NCBI GenBank assembly: GCA_009835985.1
Contig: VXWI01000102.1
Coordinates: 1-60,927 of the forward strand
DNA length: 60,927 nucleotides
Reading direction: 5' to 3'
Source: Acidobacteriota bacterium
Lineage (GTDB): Bacteria; Acidobacteriota; Vicinamibacteria; Marinacidobacterales; Marinacidobacteraceae
This document shows positions 53,235 to 60,641 of this stretch, in pieces. The notes below the pieces were generated by a model. The model searched no databases. It saw only the letters and a list, made by a program, of their open reading frames with translations, and was not told the origin of the DNA. Within the stretch, counting starts at the first letter, position 1; the number at the start of each line of letters is the position of its first letter. The translations under genes were made by a program, and so were the position numbers.

Positions 53235-54274
53235 TAGATCGCTCCCACTTCGCGGAGGAGATCGAGCGTTCCCCGCAGGTCGTCGAGATCCCCGAGTTCG
53301 AGGTCCGGAGGGTTGATTTCGGAGAGCGGGGTGACGGCCGGATCCGTCGCAATCCCCGGAACCAGCGGGTACTCGTAGGTCTCGCCGGCGAAGCGCTCCT
53401 GCACCGCCTCGGTGAGCAGGTAGGCGAGGAAACGCTCGGCAGCTTCCGGATTGGCCGCGGTGTTGACCACCCCCCCGCCGGAGATGTTGATGAGGCCCCC
53501 GGCGCCACCTCCGCCTGGACTCACCGTCCGGGCCGCAAACTCATCTCCGTGCTGCACCAGGAACCGGAAGAGGTAGTAGTGGTTCGAGAGTGCGAGTTCC
53601 ACCTCGCCGTCCGCCACCGCCTGGTAGATGGCCGAGTTGTTCGGGTACGCCACCGGTTCGTTCGCGAGCACCCCTTCGAGCCATGCGCGGGCGGCTTCCT
53701 CTCCCTCGAGCAGCCGGACCGCGGTCACGAACGCCTGGAAGGACCCGTTGGTGGGCGCCCATCCGATCCGTCCCCTCCAGCGGGGGTCGGTGAAACCCTG
53801 GATGGTGTCCGGCAGGTCCTCGGGGGTCAGGAGTTCCGTGTTGTAGACGAATACTCGCGCCCGTCCGGTGGTTCCGACCCAGCGACCGGCCGGATCCCGG
53901 AACCGGGCCGGGACCCGATCGAGAATGGAGTCCGGGAGCGGGCTCAGGCGGCCTTCGCTGGCGAGCTGGCCGAGCGCGCCCGCGTCCTGGCCGTAGTACA
54001 CGTCCGCCGGACTCTGGTCGCCCTCTTCCAGAATCTGGGCCGCGAGGTCGGCGGTGCCGCCGTAGCGGATCTCCACCTGGATTCCCGTCTCCGCCTGAAA
54101 CGCCTCGACCACCGGGCCAACGAGCGATTCGCCCCGCCCGCAGTAGATGGTGAGGGTCTCGGGTTCGGGAGCCCCCGTGCAGCCGGTAGCCGCGATGAGA
54201 ACAATTGCAGCGGCCGCGAACCTCCCGGACGGGGGCGCCGAAAGCCGCTTTTCGATATTGAAAATGGGTTTCAT
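53234..54274 (-). CDS. ferric-iron-type ABC transporter substrate-binding lipoprotein (FbpA-like)
   Basis: This 346-residue protein reads from ATG 54274. It has a lipoprotein signal (VLIAATGC, C32) and the bacterial-transferrin fold of iron(III)-binding proteins. Seen: TLTIYCGRGESLVGPVVEAF, QAETGIQVEIRYGGTADLAA, ADVYYGQDAGALGQLASEGR, LLTPEDLPDTIQGFTDPRWR, GRIGWAPTNGSFQAFVTAVR and LALSNHYYLFRFLVQHGDE with tandem Tyr residues typical of Fe ligands. It delivers ferric ion to the FbpB-like permease. No Shine-Dalgarno precedes the ATG; a TACAGT -10 candidate ends 9 nt before it, suggesting a leaderless transcript. A Fur-like palindrome covers the first codons. Longer starts upstream (54367) are charged and not family-like. 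It is divergent from the HtrA-like protease gene. Confidence 0.9.
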   Translation of the reverse strand: MKPIFNIEKRLSAPPSGRFAAAAIVLIAATGCTGAPEPETLTIYCGRGESLVGPVVEAFQAETGIQVEIRYGGTADLAAQILEEGDQSPADVYYGQDAGALGQLASEGRLSPLPDSILDRVPARFRDPAGRWVGTTGRARVFVYNTELLTPEDLPDTIQGFTDPRWRGRIGWAPTNGSFQAFVTAVRLLEGEEAARAWLEGVLANEPVAYPNNSAIYQAVADGEVELALSNHYYLFRFLVQHGDEFAARTVSPGGGGAGGLINISGGGVVNTAANPEAAERFLAYLLTEAVQERFAGETYEYPLVPGIATDPAVTPLSEINPPDLELGDLDDLRGTLDLLREVGAI

Positions 54275-54289
54275 AGTTGATAACTGTAG
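54259..54289 (-). promoter_or_regulatory. AT-rich control region of the iron operon: -10 candidate plus Fur-like palindrome
   Basis: On the minus strand TACAGT (54289-54284) is followed by 9 nt and the ATG at 54274. TGAAAATGGGTTTCA (54259-54273, plus strand) has perfect TGAAA/TTTCA arms and matches the 7-1-7 Fur consensus at about 10 of 14 arm positions. Placement over the predicted start of a leaderless message would block initiation. The stretch 54251-54290 is the most AT-rich in the neighbourhood. Fur identity is inference. Confidence 0.45.
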
Positions 54290-54338
54290 CAGAGCGGCGG
54301 CCGTGGCGCGGGCCTTGCGGAGCCGATGTTCGTCCTCC

Positions 54339-55454
54339 ATGTCGTTCCCCGCGCCCCGTCTCCCCACCGTCCTGCTGGGGGCTTTGTTCGCAGGCCTTCC
54401 CCTGACCGCGGGCGGGGCCCAGATCGAACTCGAACGCCGGGTCTCCGAGGTCTATCGCACCGCGAGCCCCGCGGTCGTCAACATCACCGCCCAGATCCAG
54501 AGCTACGACTGGTTCCGCGGCCAGGTCACCCAAGAGGGCTCGGGTTCCGGATTCGTCTATGACTCCCGCGGCCGGATCGTCACGAACTACCACGTGGTGG
54601 AGGGAGCCGATCAACTTCAGGTCACCTTCGCCGACGGTGAGGTGCGTGACGCCCGGTTGGTCGGCGCCGATCCCACGAACGATCTCGCGGTCCTCGAGCT
54701 GGCCTCCGGCGCCGGCGATCCCCAGCCGTTGACGCTCGGAGACTCGGACGCTCTCGAAGTGGGGCGCTTCGTGGTGGCGATCGGGCACCCCTTCGGCCTC
54801 GACCAGACCCTCACCACCGGAGTGGTGAGCGGTCTGGGGCGCGTCATCGAGAGTCCCGACCAGGGATTCATCGGGGAGATCATCCAGACCGACGCAGCCA
54901 TCAACCAGGGCAACTCGGGAGGCCCGCTGCTCGATCTCGACGGCCGGGTGGTGGGCGTGAACAGCGCCATCGTGAGCCCCACCGGGACCTCGGCCGGCAT
55001 CGGCTACGCCATTCCCGCCACCACGCTGGCAAGGGTGGTGCCGGAACTCATCGAAAACGGCAGGTATCCCCATCCCCATCTGGCCATCTCGGTGCAGGAG
55101 ATCCCCGAGCGGTTCGCCCGCGCCTTCCGGCGGTCCGGAGTTCCCGCTCCCTCGGGGGGAGGCTTGATGATCCGGGCGATCGCCCGCGGCGGTCCAGCCG
55201 ACCGCGCGGGTCTCAAGGGCGCCGGCAGCATGGGCCGGATCGGCAATATCCGGTTCCGCTACGGCGGGGACTACCTGCTGGCCGTGGACGGGCAGGCCGT
55301 CGCCACGGAGCGCGAACTCCTGCTGCTGTTGGAGACGAACTACCGGGTGGGGGACGAGGTGAGCCTGCGGATCTGGCGGGACGAGCGCGAAATCGACGTC
55401 CGGGTGCAGCTCATCGACCGGGATACCGTCATGCGCCGGCGGCGCCGCCGCTGA
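54339..55454 (+). CDS. periplasmic HtrA/DegP-like serine protease with PDZ domain
   Basis: This 371-residue protein reads from ATG 54339, beginning a signal peptide (about 1-27, ending AGGAQ). The trypsin-like domain has a complete triad: H85 in RIVTNYHVVEG, D115 in DPTNDLAVLEL and S193 in INQGNSGGPLLDL. AIGHPFGLDQTLTTGVVSGL and GIGYAIPATTLARVVPELIE are HtrA landmarks. One PDZ domain follows (about 245-360, LMIRAIARGGPADRAGLKGA, DYLLAVDGQAVATERELLLL) with an insertion SMGRIGNIRFRYG. It degrades or refolds damaged envelope proteins. The Arg-rich end (MRRRRRR) is unusual for a secreted protein. It is divergent from the iron operon, so both may use the AT-rich gap. The end is 16 bp from a convergent symporter gene. 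Confidence 0.92.
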   Translation: MSFPAPRLPTVLLGALFAGLPLTAGGAQIELERRVSEVYRTASPAVVNITAQIQSYDWFRGQVTQEGSGSGFVYDSRGRIVTNYHVVEGADQLQVTFADGEVRDARLVGADPTNDLAVLELASGAGDPQPLTLGDSDALEVGRFVVAIGHPFGLDQTLTTGVVSGLGRVIESPDQGFIGEIIQTDAAINQGNSGGPLLDLDGRVVGVNSAIVSPTGTSAGIGYAIPATTLARVVPELIENGRYPHPHLAISVQEIPERFARAFRRSGVPAPSGGGLMIRAIARGGPADRAGLKGAGSMGRIGNIRFRYGGDYLLAVDGQAVATERELLLLLETNYRVGDEVSLRIWRDEREIDVRVQLIDRDTVMRRRRRR

Positions 55455-55470
55455 GGTTCCGGGGCGGGCA

Positions 55471-57207
55471 TCACTCCCGGGTTGCCATCAGCCGGGAGAC
55501 CGCGAAACCGGAAACGACCGCCAGGAGCGCCCACGTCAGGATGACCGCTAGGCCGTGCCCGAAGAGCACGGCGCCGGCGCCGAAGAGCACCGCATAGACC
55601 ATCACGCACGCCACCGGCCACGCCAGGAACGCGCGCCCCGACGGTTCGGGACGCGTCCGGGTGCGCGCGTAGGCGGCGCTCCAGCCGGCCCGCGGCGGGC
55701 GGGTGCGTTCGACGAAGCGATCGAGCGTCGCACGCGGCTCGGCCGGCGTCAGCACGGTGACGCCGAGCCAGATCACGGTGGTGGCGGCGAGACCGGCCAC
55801 AAGTCCCTCGATCGATCCGGGTTCGATCCCGAGCAGCGGGAGGGAGACCGCCACCGCGAGCGATCCCGCCATGGCGGCGATCTCGCTCCACGCATTGATG
55901 CGCCACCACAGCCAGCGGGCGATGAAGAGCGGCCCGGTGCCCGCCCCGATCTGAAGGAGCAACCCGAAGCCGCCCCGGGCGGTGTCGATGAAGAGCGTGA
56001 GCAGCCCCGCCGCCGCCATCAGGAGGACGGTGGCGACCCGCGCCACCGCCACGGACTCCGAGGCCCCGGCCGCTGGTCGGAAGAATCGGCGGTAGACATC
56101 CTCCACCACGTAGGAGGCTCCCCAGTTCAGGTGCGTGTCCACCGTGGACATGTAGGCCCCGGCGAGCGACGCGGCGGCCAGGCCGAGCAGCCCCGGCGGC
56201 AACAGTCGGAGCATGAGCGGATAGGCGAGGTCGTCGCCGACCAGCGCGGGGTCGAGGCCCGGAAGCGCGTTCTGGAGCGCCGCGACGTCCGGATAGACCG
56301 CGATGGAAGCGAGGGCCACGAGGATCCAGGGCCAGGGCCGCAGCGTGTAGTGGGCGATGTTGAACCAGAGCGTCCCCCGGAGCGCGTCCTTCTCGCTGCG
56401 GGCGGCGAGCATCCGCTGGGCGATGTAACCGCCGCCGCCGGGTTCCGCTCCCGGATACCAGACGCTCCACCACTGGAGCGCCACCGGCACCACGAAGAGC
56501 ACCGCGAACGCCTCGGTGCCGGTCGGCGGGACGACGGCGAGACGGTCCCCGAACTGCTCCACGAGGCCCGCGAGACCGCCCACCGCCGGATGGTCGAGCG
56601 CCCACACCGCCGCCACCACGGCCCCCACCATCGAGACGACGAACTGCAGGAGATCGGTGACCACCACCCCCCAGAAGCCGGCGACCACCGCGTAGGCGGC
56701 GGCGAGGCCGCCGGCGATCAGTACGGCCGTGGACTTTTCGAGTCCAAAGAGCACGCCCCCGATCTTGGCGCCCGCCAGGGTGACGGTGGCGATCACCACG
56801 CAGTTGAAGAACACCCCGAGATAGACGGCGCGAAAACCCCTGAGGAAGGCGGCGGGTCGGCCGGCGTAACGGATCTCGTAGAACCCCAGGTCCGTCGTCA
56901 GGCGGCTCCGGCGCCACAGCGGCGCGAAGACGAACACGGTGAGCATCCCGGTGATGCAGAACGCCCACCACGCCCAGTTGGCGGCGACCCCGTTCTGGCG
57001 CACCAGTTCGGCGACCAGGTTCGGCGTGTCGGTGGAGAAGGTGGTCGCGACCATCGAGGTCCCGAGGAGCCACCACGGAAGCCGCCGGCCGGCGAGGAAG
57101 AAGGAGTCGCTGTCCTTCGCCGCGAAGCGGACCGCCCAGAGCCCGATGGCGAGCGCCGCGCCCACGTAGAGCCCGAAGACGATCCAGTCCAGGCCGCCGA
57201 ATGCCAC
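55471..57207 (-). CDS. sodium/solute symporter (SSS family)
   Basis: This 578-residue protein has about 13-14 helices. GTG 57207 is chosen because it opens at the first helix (VAFGGLDWIVFGLYVGAALA); longer starts overlap the divergent neighbour. Seen: FFLAGRRLPWWLLGTSMVAT, TFSTDTPNLVAELVRQNGVA, GFWGVVVTDLLQFVVSMVGA, GGYIAQRMLAARSEKDALRG and SLAGAYMSTVDTHLNWGAS. The first two and the last are SSS family landmarks, the TFSTDTPN form differing from sugar carriers. The substrate is unknown. A C-terminal block of about 60 residues with two helices follows the core. It is divergent from the exported unknown gene across 64 bp and convergent with the protease gene. Confidence 0.9.
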   Translation of the reverse strand: MAFGGLDWIVFGLYVGAALAIGLWAVRFAAKDSDSFFLAGRRLPWWLLGTSMVATTFSTDTPNLVAELVRQNGVAANWAWWAFCITGMLTVFVFAPLWRRSRLTTDLGFYEIRYAGRPAAFLRGFRAVYLGVFFNCVVIATVTLAGAKIGGVLFGLEKSTAVLIAGGLAAAYAVVAGFWGVVVTDLLQFVVSMVGAVVAAVWALDHPAVGGLAGLVEQFGDRLAVVPPTGTEAFAVLFVVPVALQWWSVWYPGAEPGGGGYIAQRMLAARSEKDALRGTLWFNIAHYTLRPWPWILVALASIAVYPDVAALQNALPGLDPALVGDDLAYPLMLRLLPPGLLGLAAASLAGAYMSTVDTHLNWGASYVVEDVYRRFFRPAAGASESVAVARVATVLLMAAAGLLTLFIDTARGGFGLLLQIGAGTGPLFIARWLWWRINAWSEIAAMAGSLAVAVSLPLLGIEPGSIEGLVAGLAATTVIWLGVTVLTPAEPRATLDRFVERTRPPRAGWSAAYARTRTRPEPSGRAFLAWPVACVMVYAVLFGAGAVLFGHGLAVILTWALLAVVSGFAVSRLMATRE

Positions 57208-57271
57208 TAGCCCGGAACCGTAACCGAACGCACGGGCCACCCCCCGGGAGCGTCCTAAACTCTCGCCTCCG

Positions 57272-58141
57272 ATGCGCATGGCGGCCGTTCTCTCGGGCTC
57301 CCTGGCGCTGGCGGCCAGCGCGGCCGCCACCCAGGAGGTCCCGATGGGGAATCAGGACGCCGCCGAAGCGCTGCTCGCCCGGGTACTCGACCACCGCGAG
57401 ACCGTGCGGCCGCTGGAAGGCGGCCTCATCTTCCGCCAGTTGATCACCACCGAACGGCTCGACGAGGAGCGGAAGGTCCTCGCGAGCGCCAACGCGCTCT
57501 ACGAGTATCGGCCGGAGTTCGGGCGTCACCTCTGGAAGCTGCTGGAACTCGACGGAGAGCCGATCGCGGGGCGGCGTTTCCGCCGCGAGGAGCGGCGCTA
57601 CCGGCAGGCCCTCGAAGCTGCGGAGGAGGAGGCGGAAGAGGACCGCCTGGCGCTGGAACGTCAGGACCCCGACTACGAGGTCCTCCCCAAGAACGGGATG
57701 GACCTGTTCTACAAGATCGTCAAGGACGCGATCGAACTCCAGATGTTCGAGGGAGAGCTGCTGCGGCGCGATACCTGGCGCGGCCGTCCCGTCCAGGTGC
57801 TCCGGTTCTGGCCCCGCCCGGGATTCGACGACGCCCCCAACCGGATGATGTCGGTGGTCTCCAAGTGCGAGGGAGAACTCTGGGTGGACGCGGAGAGCCG
57901 TCAGATCGCCCGTGTCCGCACGGTGCTCACCGAGGCGGAGAACTTCATCGCCGGGCTCTTCGGGCGTCTCCACCGCGGGACGAGCGCCGATGTGGAGAGC
58001 GAGTTCGACGGTGAAATCTGGCTTCCCAAGCGGGTCACCATGACCGTGGACGCCCGGATGTTCTTCATCCGGCGGATTCGCCGTCGGATCCACTACGACT
58101 TTCGGGACTTTCGCTCGCTCTCGGCGTCCCTGGACCGATAG
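57272..58141 (+). CDS. exported protein of unknown function (LolA-like possibility)
   Basis: This 289-residue protein starts with a signal peptide (about 1-21, SLALAASAAATQ). I do not recognise a named domain. The body is predicted beta-rich after a helical first part, with a charged coiled stretch at about 108-130 (RYRQALEAAEEEAEEDRLAL). The pattern LLRRDTWRGRPVQVLRFWPR, then GELWVDAESRQIARVRTVLT and FDGEIWLPKRVTMTVDARMF, resembles outer-membrane-lipoprotein-sorting or LolA/RseB-type half barrels, in which a bound-state strand motif WVDxxSxQIxR is common. TAAACT 11 nt before the ATG could be a -10 for a near-leaderless message. It ends 12 bp before cofE on the same strand, so it may be co-transcribed. 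Confidence 0.75.
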   Translation: MRMAAVLSGSLALAASAAATQEVPMGNQDAAEALLARVLDHRETVRPLEGGLIFRQLITTERLDEERKVLASANALYEYRPEFGRHLWKLLELDGEPIAGRRFRREERRYRQALEAAEEEAEEDRLALERQDPDYEVLPKNGMDLFYKIVKDAIELQMFEGELLRRDTWRGRPVQVLRFWPRPGFDDAPNRMMSVVSKCEGELWVDAESRQIARVRTVLTEAENFIAGLFGRLHRGTSADVESEFDGEIWLPKRVTMTVDARMFFIRRIRRRIHYDFRDFRSLSASLDR

Positions 58142-58153
58142 GCTTCGGCATTC

Positions 58154-58903
58154 ATGCTGACCCTGCGCGGACTGGAAGGACTTCCCGAGGTTCAGTCCGG
58201 CGACGATTTGGCGCGGCTCCTGCTCGACGGGATGCTCCACTCGGGGGCCGAACCCGCCGACGGCAACATCGTCGTGGTGTGCCACAAGGTCGTCTCCAAG
58301 GCCGAAGGCAGGCTGGTGGAGCTGAAGCGGCTGCGGCCGACGAAGATCGCGCGGGCGTGGGCCGCGGAGTACGGACGCGATCCCCGCGAAGTCCAGGCGG
58401 TCCTGGGCGAGGCCCGGGACATGGTCCGCGTGCAGCGCGGAGTGCTCGTCACCGAGACCCGCCACGGGTTCGTCTGCGCGAACTCGGGGGTGGACCGTTC
58501 GAACGTGCCCGAGGGCCACGTATGCCTGCTGCCCGAAGACCCCGACGGCTCGGCGCGCGAGCTTGCCGCCCGCCTGTCGGAGGCGACCGAGACGCAGTTG
58601 GGGGTCGTCATCACCGACACCTGGGGACGGCCCTTCCGCCTCGGAGCGGTCAACGTGGCCATCGGGATCGCCGGGGTACCGGCGCTTCACGACTACCGCG
58701 GCCAGCCGGACTTCACCGGCCGGACCCTCCAGTCCTCGACGTTGGCGATCGCCGACGAGTTGGCGGGGGCCGCCGGCCTCGTCATGGGGAAGCTGCGGCG
58801 GATCCCGGCGGTGCTGGCGCAGGGCCTTCCGTCGCACCCGGCGGCGGAACCGGGAACGGGAGCCTCGCTCCTGCGTAGCCGCGGGGAAGACATCTTCCGG
58901 TGA
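58154..58903 (+). CDS. cofE: coenzyme F420-0:L-glutamate ligase
   Basis: This 249-residue protein matches the stand-alone CofE length. The enzyme adds L-glutamate residues to the F420-0 core with GTP and divalent metal, forming the gamma-glutamyl tail. Seen: IVVVCHKVVSKAEGRLVELK, the VQRGVLVTETRHGFVCANSG and VDRSNVPEG block, LGVVITDTWGRPFRLGAVNV, AIGIAGVPALHDYRGQPDF and ELAGAAGLVMGKLRRIPAV, which are the ordered CofE/FbiB signatures. The C-terminal nitroreductase domain of actinobacterial FbiB is absent. The TGA overlaps the npdG GTG by 4 bp. No cofC, cofD or cofG/H is in the window, so the rest of F420 synthesis must lie elsewhere if it exists. Confidence 0.93.
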   Translation: MLTLRGLEGLPEVQSGDDLARLLLDGMLHSGAEPADGNIVVVCHKVVSKAEGRLVELKRLRPTKIARAWAAEYGRDPREVQAVLGEARDMVRVQRGVLVTETRHGFVCANSGVDRSNVPEGHVCLLPEDPDGSARELAARLSEATETQLGVVITDTWGRPFRLGAVNVAIGIAGVPALHDYRGQPDFTGRTLQSSTLAIADELAGAAGLVMGKLRRIPAVLAQGLPSHPAAEPGTGASLLRSRGEDIFR

Positions 58904-59601
58904 GCTCCCGCCTCGCAGTGCTCGGCGGGACCGGAGCGTTCGGGCTGGGGCTCGCGTGGCGGCTCGCCCTCGGCGGAGCCGAGGTGGTGATCGGCTCCCG
59001 CGACGAGAAACGGGCGGAAGAGGCTGCGGCGCGGGTACGGGCCGGTCTCGAACCGGCAGACGCGGTGCGGGACCCGGCCCGGGCACTCCTGGTGACCGGC
59101 GCAACGAATCGGGCCGCCGCCGCGACCGGGGACGCGGTATTCGTCTCGGTCCCCTTCGCCGGCCAGGACGCCCTCCTGGAGGAAACGGGTTCCGCACTCG
59201 ACGGGAAGCTGGTGATCTGCTGCGCCGTAATCTGGCCGCCGGGATCCCGCCCGGAGACCTCCGCCGCCGAGGAGGCCGAGCGGGTCCTGCGGCGAGCGGG
59301 CGCCGGCAAGGTGCGTATGGCCGCCGCCTTCCAGACGGTTGCCGCCGGAGTCCTCCGGCTCCCTCCCGGAGCGGCGGGCAATGGACCGGCACCGGATGTC
59401 CTGGTCTTCGCCGACGAAACCGCCGACCGCGAGGCGGCTGCCCGGATGGTGGAACTCACCGGGCTCCGGGCCGTCCCAGTCGGGCCGCTCCGAAAGTCGC
59501 GCGCGGCTGAGGCGGCCCTCGGGTTGCTGCTGGAACTCAACCGGGGCTCGGCCCGGCACGCCGGGCTGACGGTCACCGGCCTCATTCCCAACTCCGCGTG
59601 A
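58900..59601 (+). CDS. npdG: NADPH-dependent F420 reductase (F420:NADP oxidoreductase)
   Basis: This 233-residue protein has an N-terminal dinucleotide fold (LAVLGGTGAFGLGLAWRLAL, then EVVIGSRDEKRAEEAAARV with the Arg preferred for NADP). SVPFAGQDALLEETGSALDG and VRMAAAFQTVAAGVLR follow, the last being the F420-pocket region of FNO/NpdG. FADETADREAAARMVELTGL and RAVPVGPLRKSRAAEAALGL complete the family layout. It transfers hydride between NADPH and F420. The GTG start overlaps the cofE stop (GTGA) and its own stop overlaps the next GTG, so cofE-npdG-UPF0104 is one translationally coupled unit. The pairing with cofE makes F420 specificity more likely than a general NADP-binding role. Confidence 0.9.
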   Translation: MSSRLAVLGGTGAFGLGLAWRLALGGAEVVIGSRDEKRAEEAAARVRAGLEPADAVRDPARALLVTGATNRAAAATGDAVFVSVPFAGQDALLEETGSALDGKLVICCAVIWPPGSRPETSAAEEAERVLRRAGAGKVRMAAAFQTVAAGVLRLPPGAAGNGPAPDVLVFADETADREAAARMVELTGLRAVPVGPLRKSRAAEAALGLLLELNRGSARHAGLTVTGLIPNSA

Positions 59602-60641
59602 ACTCTCGTTTCGCGCCGAAACGGCTCCTCGTCGGGGCCCTCCCGTTCGCCGGGGCCGCGCTAATCCTCGCGCTGCTGTTCCGCCGCATCCCGCCGGAGC
59701 GGATGCTGGAGGCGTTCCGAGGGGCGGATCCGGTGCTGTTCTTCGCGGCGCTCGTTCCGGTCTCCGTCCTCTACGTCCTGCTCGACGGGGTCCTCCTGGC
59801 CCTGGTGCTGCGGTGGTTTCATCCTCCCGGGATCGGCTTCCGGGAATCGCTCGCGGTCCGCGCGGTGGACTACCTGGTTTCGCTCTGGAATGGACGGGCG
59901 TCGCAGGCCGCCATGGTGGGCACGCTCGGACGGCGCTTCGGAGGGGCGGCGGAGGGTGGCGAGAGCCATCCGGATTCGGGCTACTGGGAATGTGCCGGAA
60001 CGATCCTGTTCCTGGATCTCTGCCAGCGCGGCCATCTCCTCTTCTGGGCGGCGGGGGGCGCCATCGTCCTCGGCAGCGCCGCGCCCGAGCGCGTCCCGGT
60101 GGCCGCCGCGCTCGGTTTCGCCGGTCTCTGCCTGCTCGTCGCGTTCCTGCGGGGCCGCCTGCGAGGCGCCGGCCTCGGGCCCCCACGATGGCGGCTCCTC
60201 CAATCCCTGCGGAGAGCGGCCCCGCGGCACTACGCCGCGGTGTTCGCCCTGAAGGCGCCGCTGATCGTCGGGGCCGCGGTGGGGCACCACTTCGCCCTCG
60301 GGGCCTTCGGCATCCAGATTCCCGTGGGCACCCTCCTGGCCACCCTCCCGATCATCTTTCTCGCGGGCGCCCTCCCGATCGCCGTGGCGCGCATCGGAAC
60401 GAGCCAGGCCGCCTGGATCTACTTCCACGCCGGGGCCGCGGCCTCGTCAACGGGGGGTGAAGCGGCCCTCCTCGCCTACAGCCTGTCCGCCCACCTGACC
60501 TTCCTGCTTCTGAATGCGGCGCTCAGCGCCCCGTTTCTCCCCGCGGCCTGGCGGACGATCCGCGGCGCGCCCCGGCCGTTCAGTCGAGCCGCCGGTACAC
60601 GCTCCGGAGCAGCAGCGGATCCCCTCTCCGCGGCATCTTGA
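59598..60641 (+). CDS. UPF0104/lysylphosphatidylglycerol-synthase-type transmembrane protein
   Basis: This 347-residue inner-membrane protein has about 8 helices. The LPG synthetase/flippase-like transmembrane fold (UPF0104, AglD-like) is suggested by RIPPERMLEAFRGADPVLFF near the N-terminus, AVRAVDYLVSLWNGRASQAA, TILFLDLCQRGHLLFWAAGG, and LPIAVARIGTSQAAWIYFHA in the late helices, the VARIGTSQAA form being close to the GGxGxxE-type loop of the family. No catalytic soluble domain is fused. Some members transfer or flip lipid-linked groups; the function here is unknown. Its GTG overlaps the npdG stop by 4 bp. Its last 20 codons overlap the convergent edge gene by 62 bp, and the tail there (PFSRAAGTRSGAAADPLSAA) may be unconserved. 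Confidence 0.8.
   Translation: MNSRFAPKRLLVGALPFAGAALILALLFRRIPPERMLEAFRGADPVLFFAALVPVSVLYVLLDGVLLALVLRWFHPPGIGFRESLAVRAVDYLVSLWNGRASQAAMVGTLGRRFGGAAEGGESHPDSGYWECAGTILFLDLCQRGHLLFWAAGGAIVLGSAAPERVPVAAALGFAGLCLLVAFLRGRLRGAGLGPPRWRLLQSLRRAAPRHYAAVFALKAPLIVGAAVGHHFALGAFGIQIPVGTLLATLPIIFLAGALPIAVARIGTSQAAWIYFHAGAAASSTGGEAALLAYSLSAHLTFLLLNAALSAPFLPAAWRTIRGAPRPFSRAAGTRSGAAADPLSAAS

Noticed and set aside
51833-54280. A plus-strand reading frame of about 815 codons opposite the iron ABC operon
   Set aside because: Low-complexity Arg/Gln/Asp-rich translation with no domain; the minus strand encodes clear FbpB and FbpA proteins.
55819-55830. T-arm-like GGGTTCGATCCC suggesting a tRNA
   Set aside because: It lies inside conserved symporter coding sequence, and no acceptor, D or anticodon stems are found around it.
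57208-57330. Longer start for the symporter at 57330 or 57279
   Set aside because: These would overlap the divergent signal-peptide gene starting at 57272 and add a charged leader before the first helix.
55340-59392. An uninterrupted minus-strand reading frame of about 1350 codons across several genes
   Set aside because: It is the shadow of high-GC genes: Arg/Pro/Gly-rich, without domains, and antisense to the protease end, cofE, npdG and the exported protein. Those other frames carry recognisable families.
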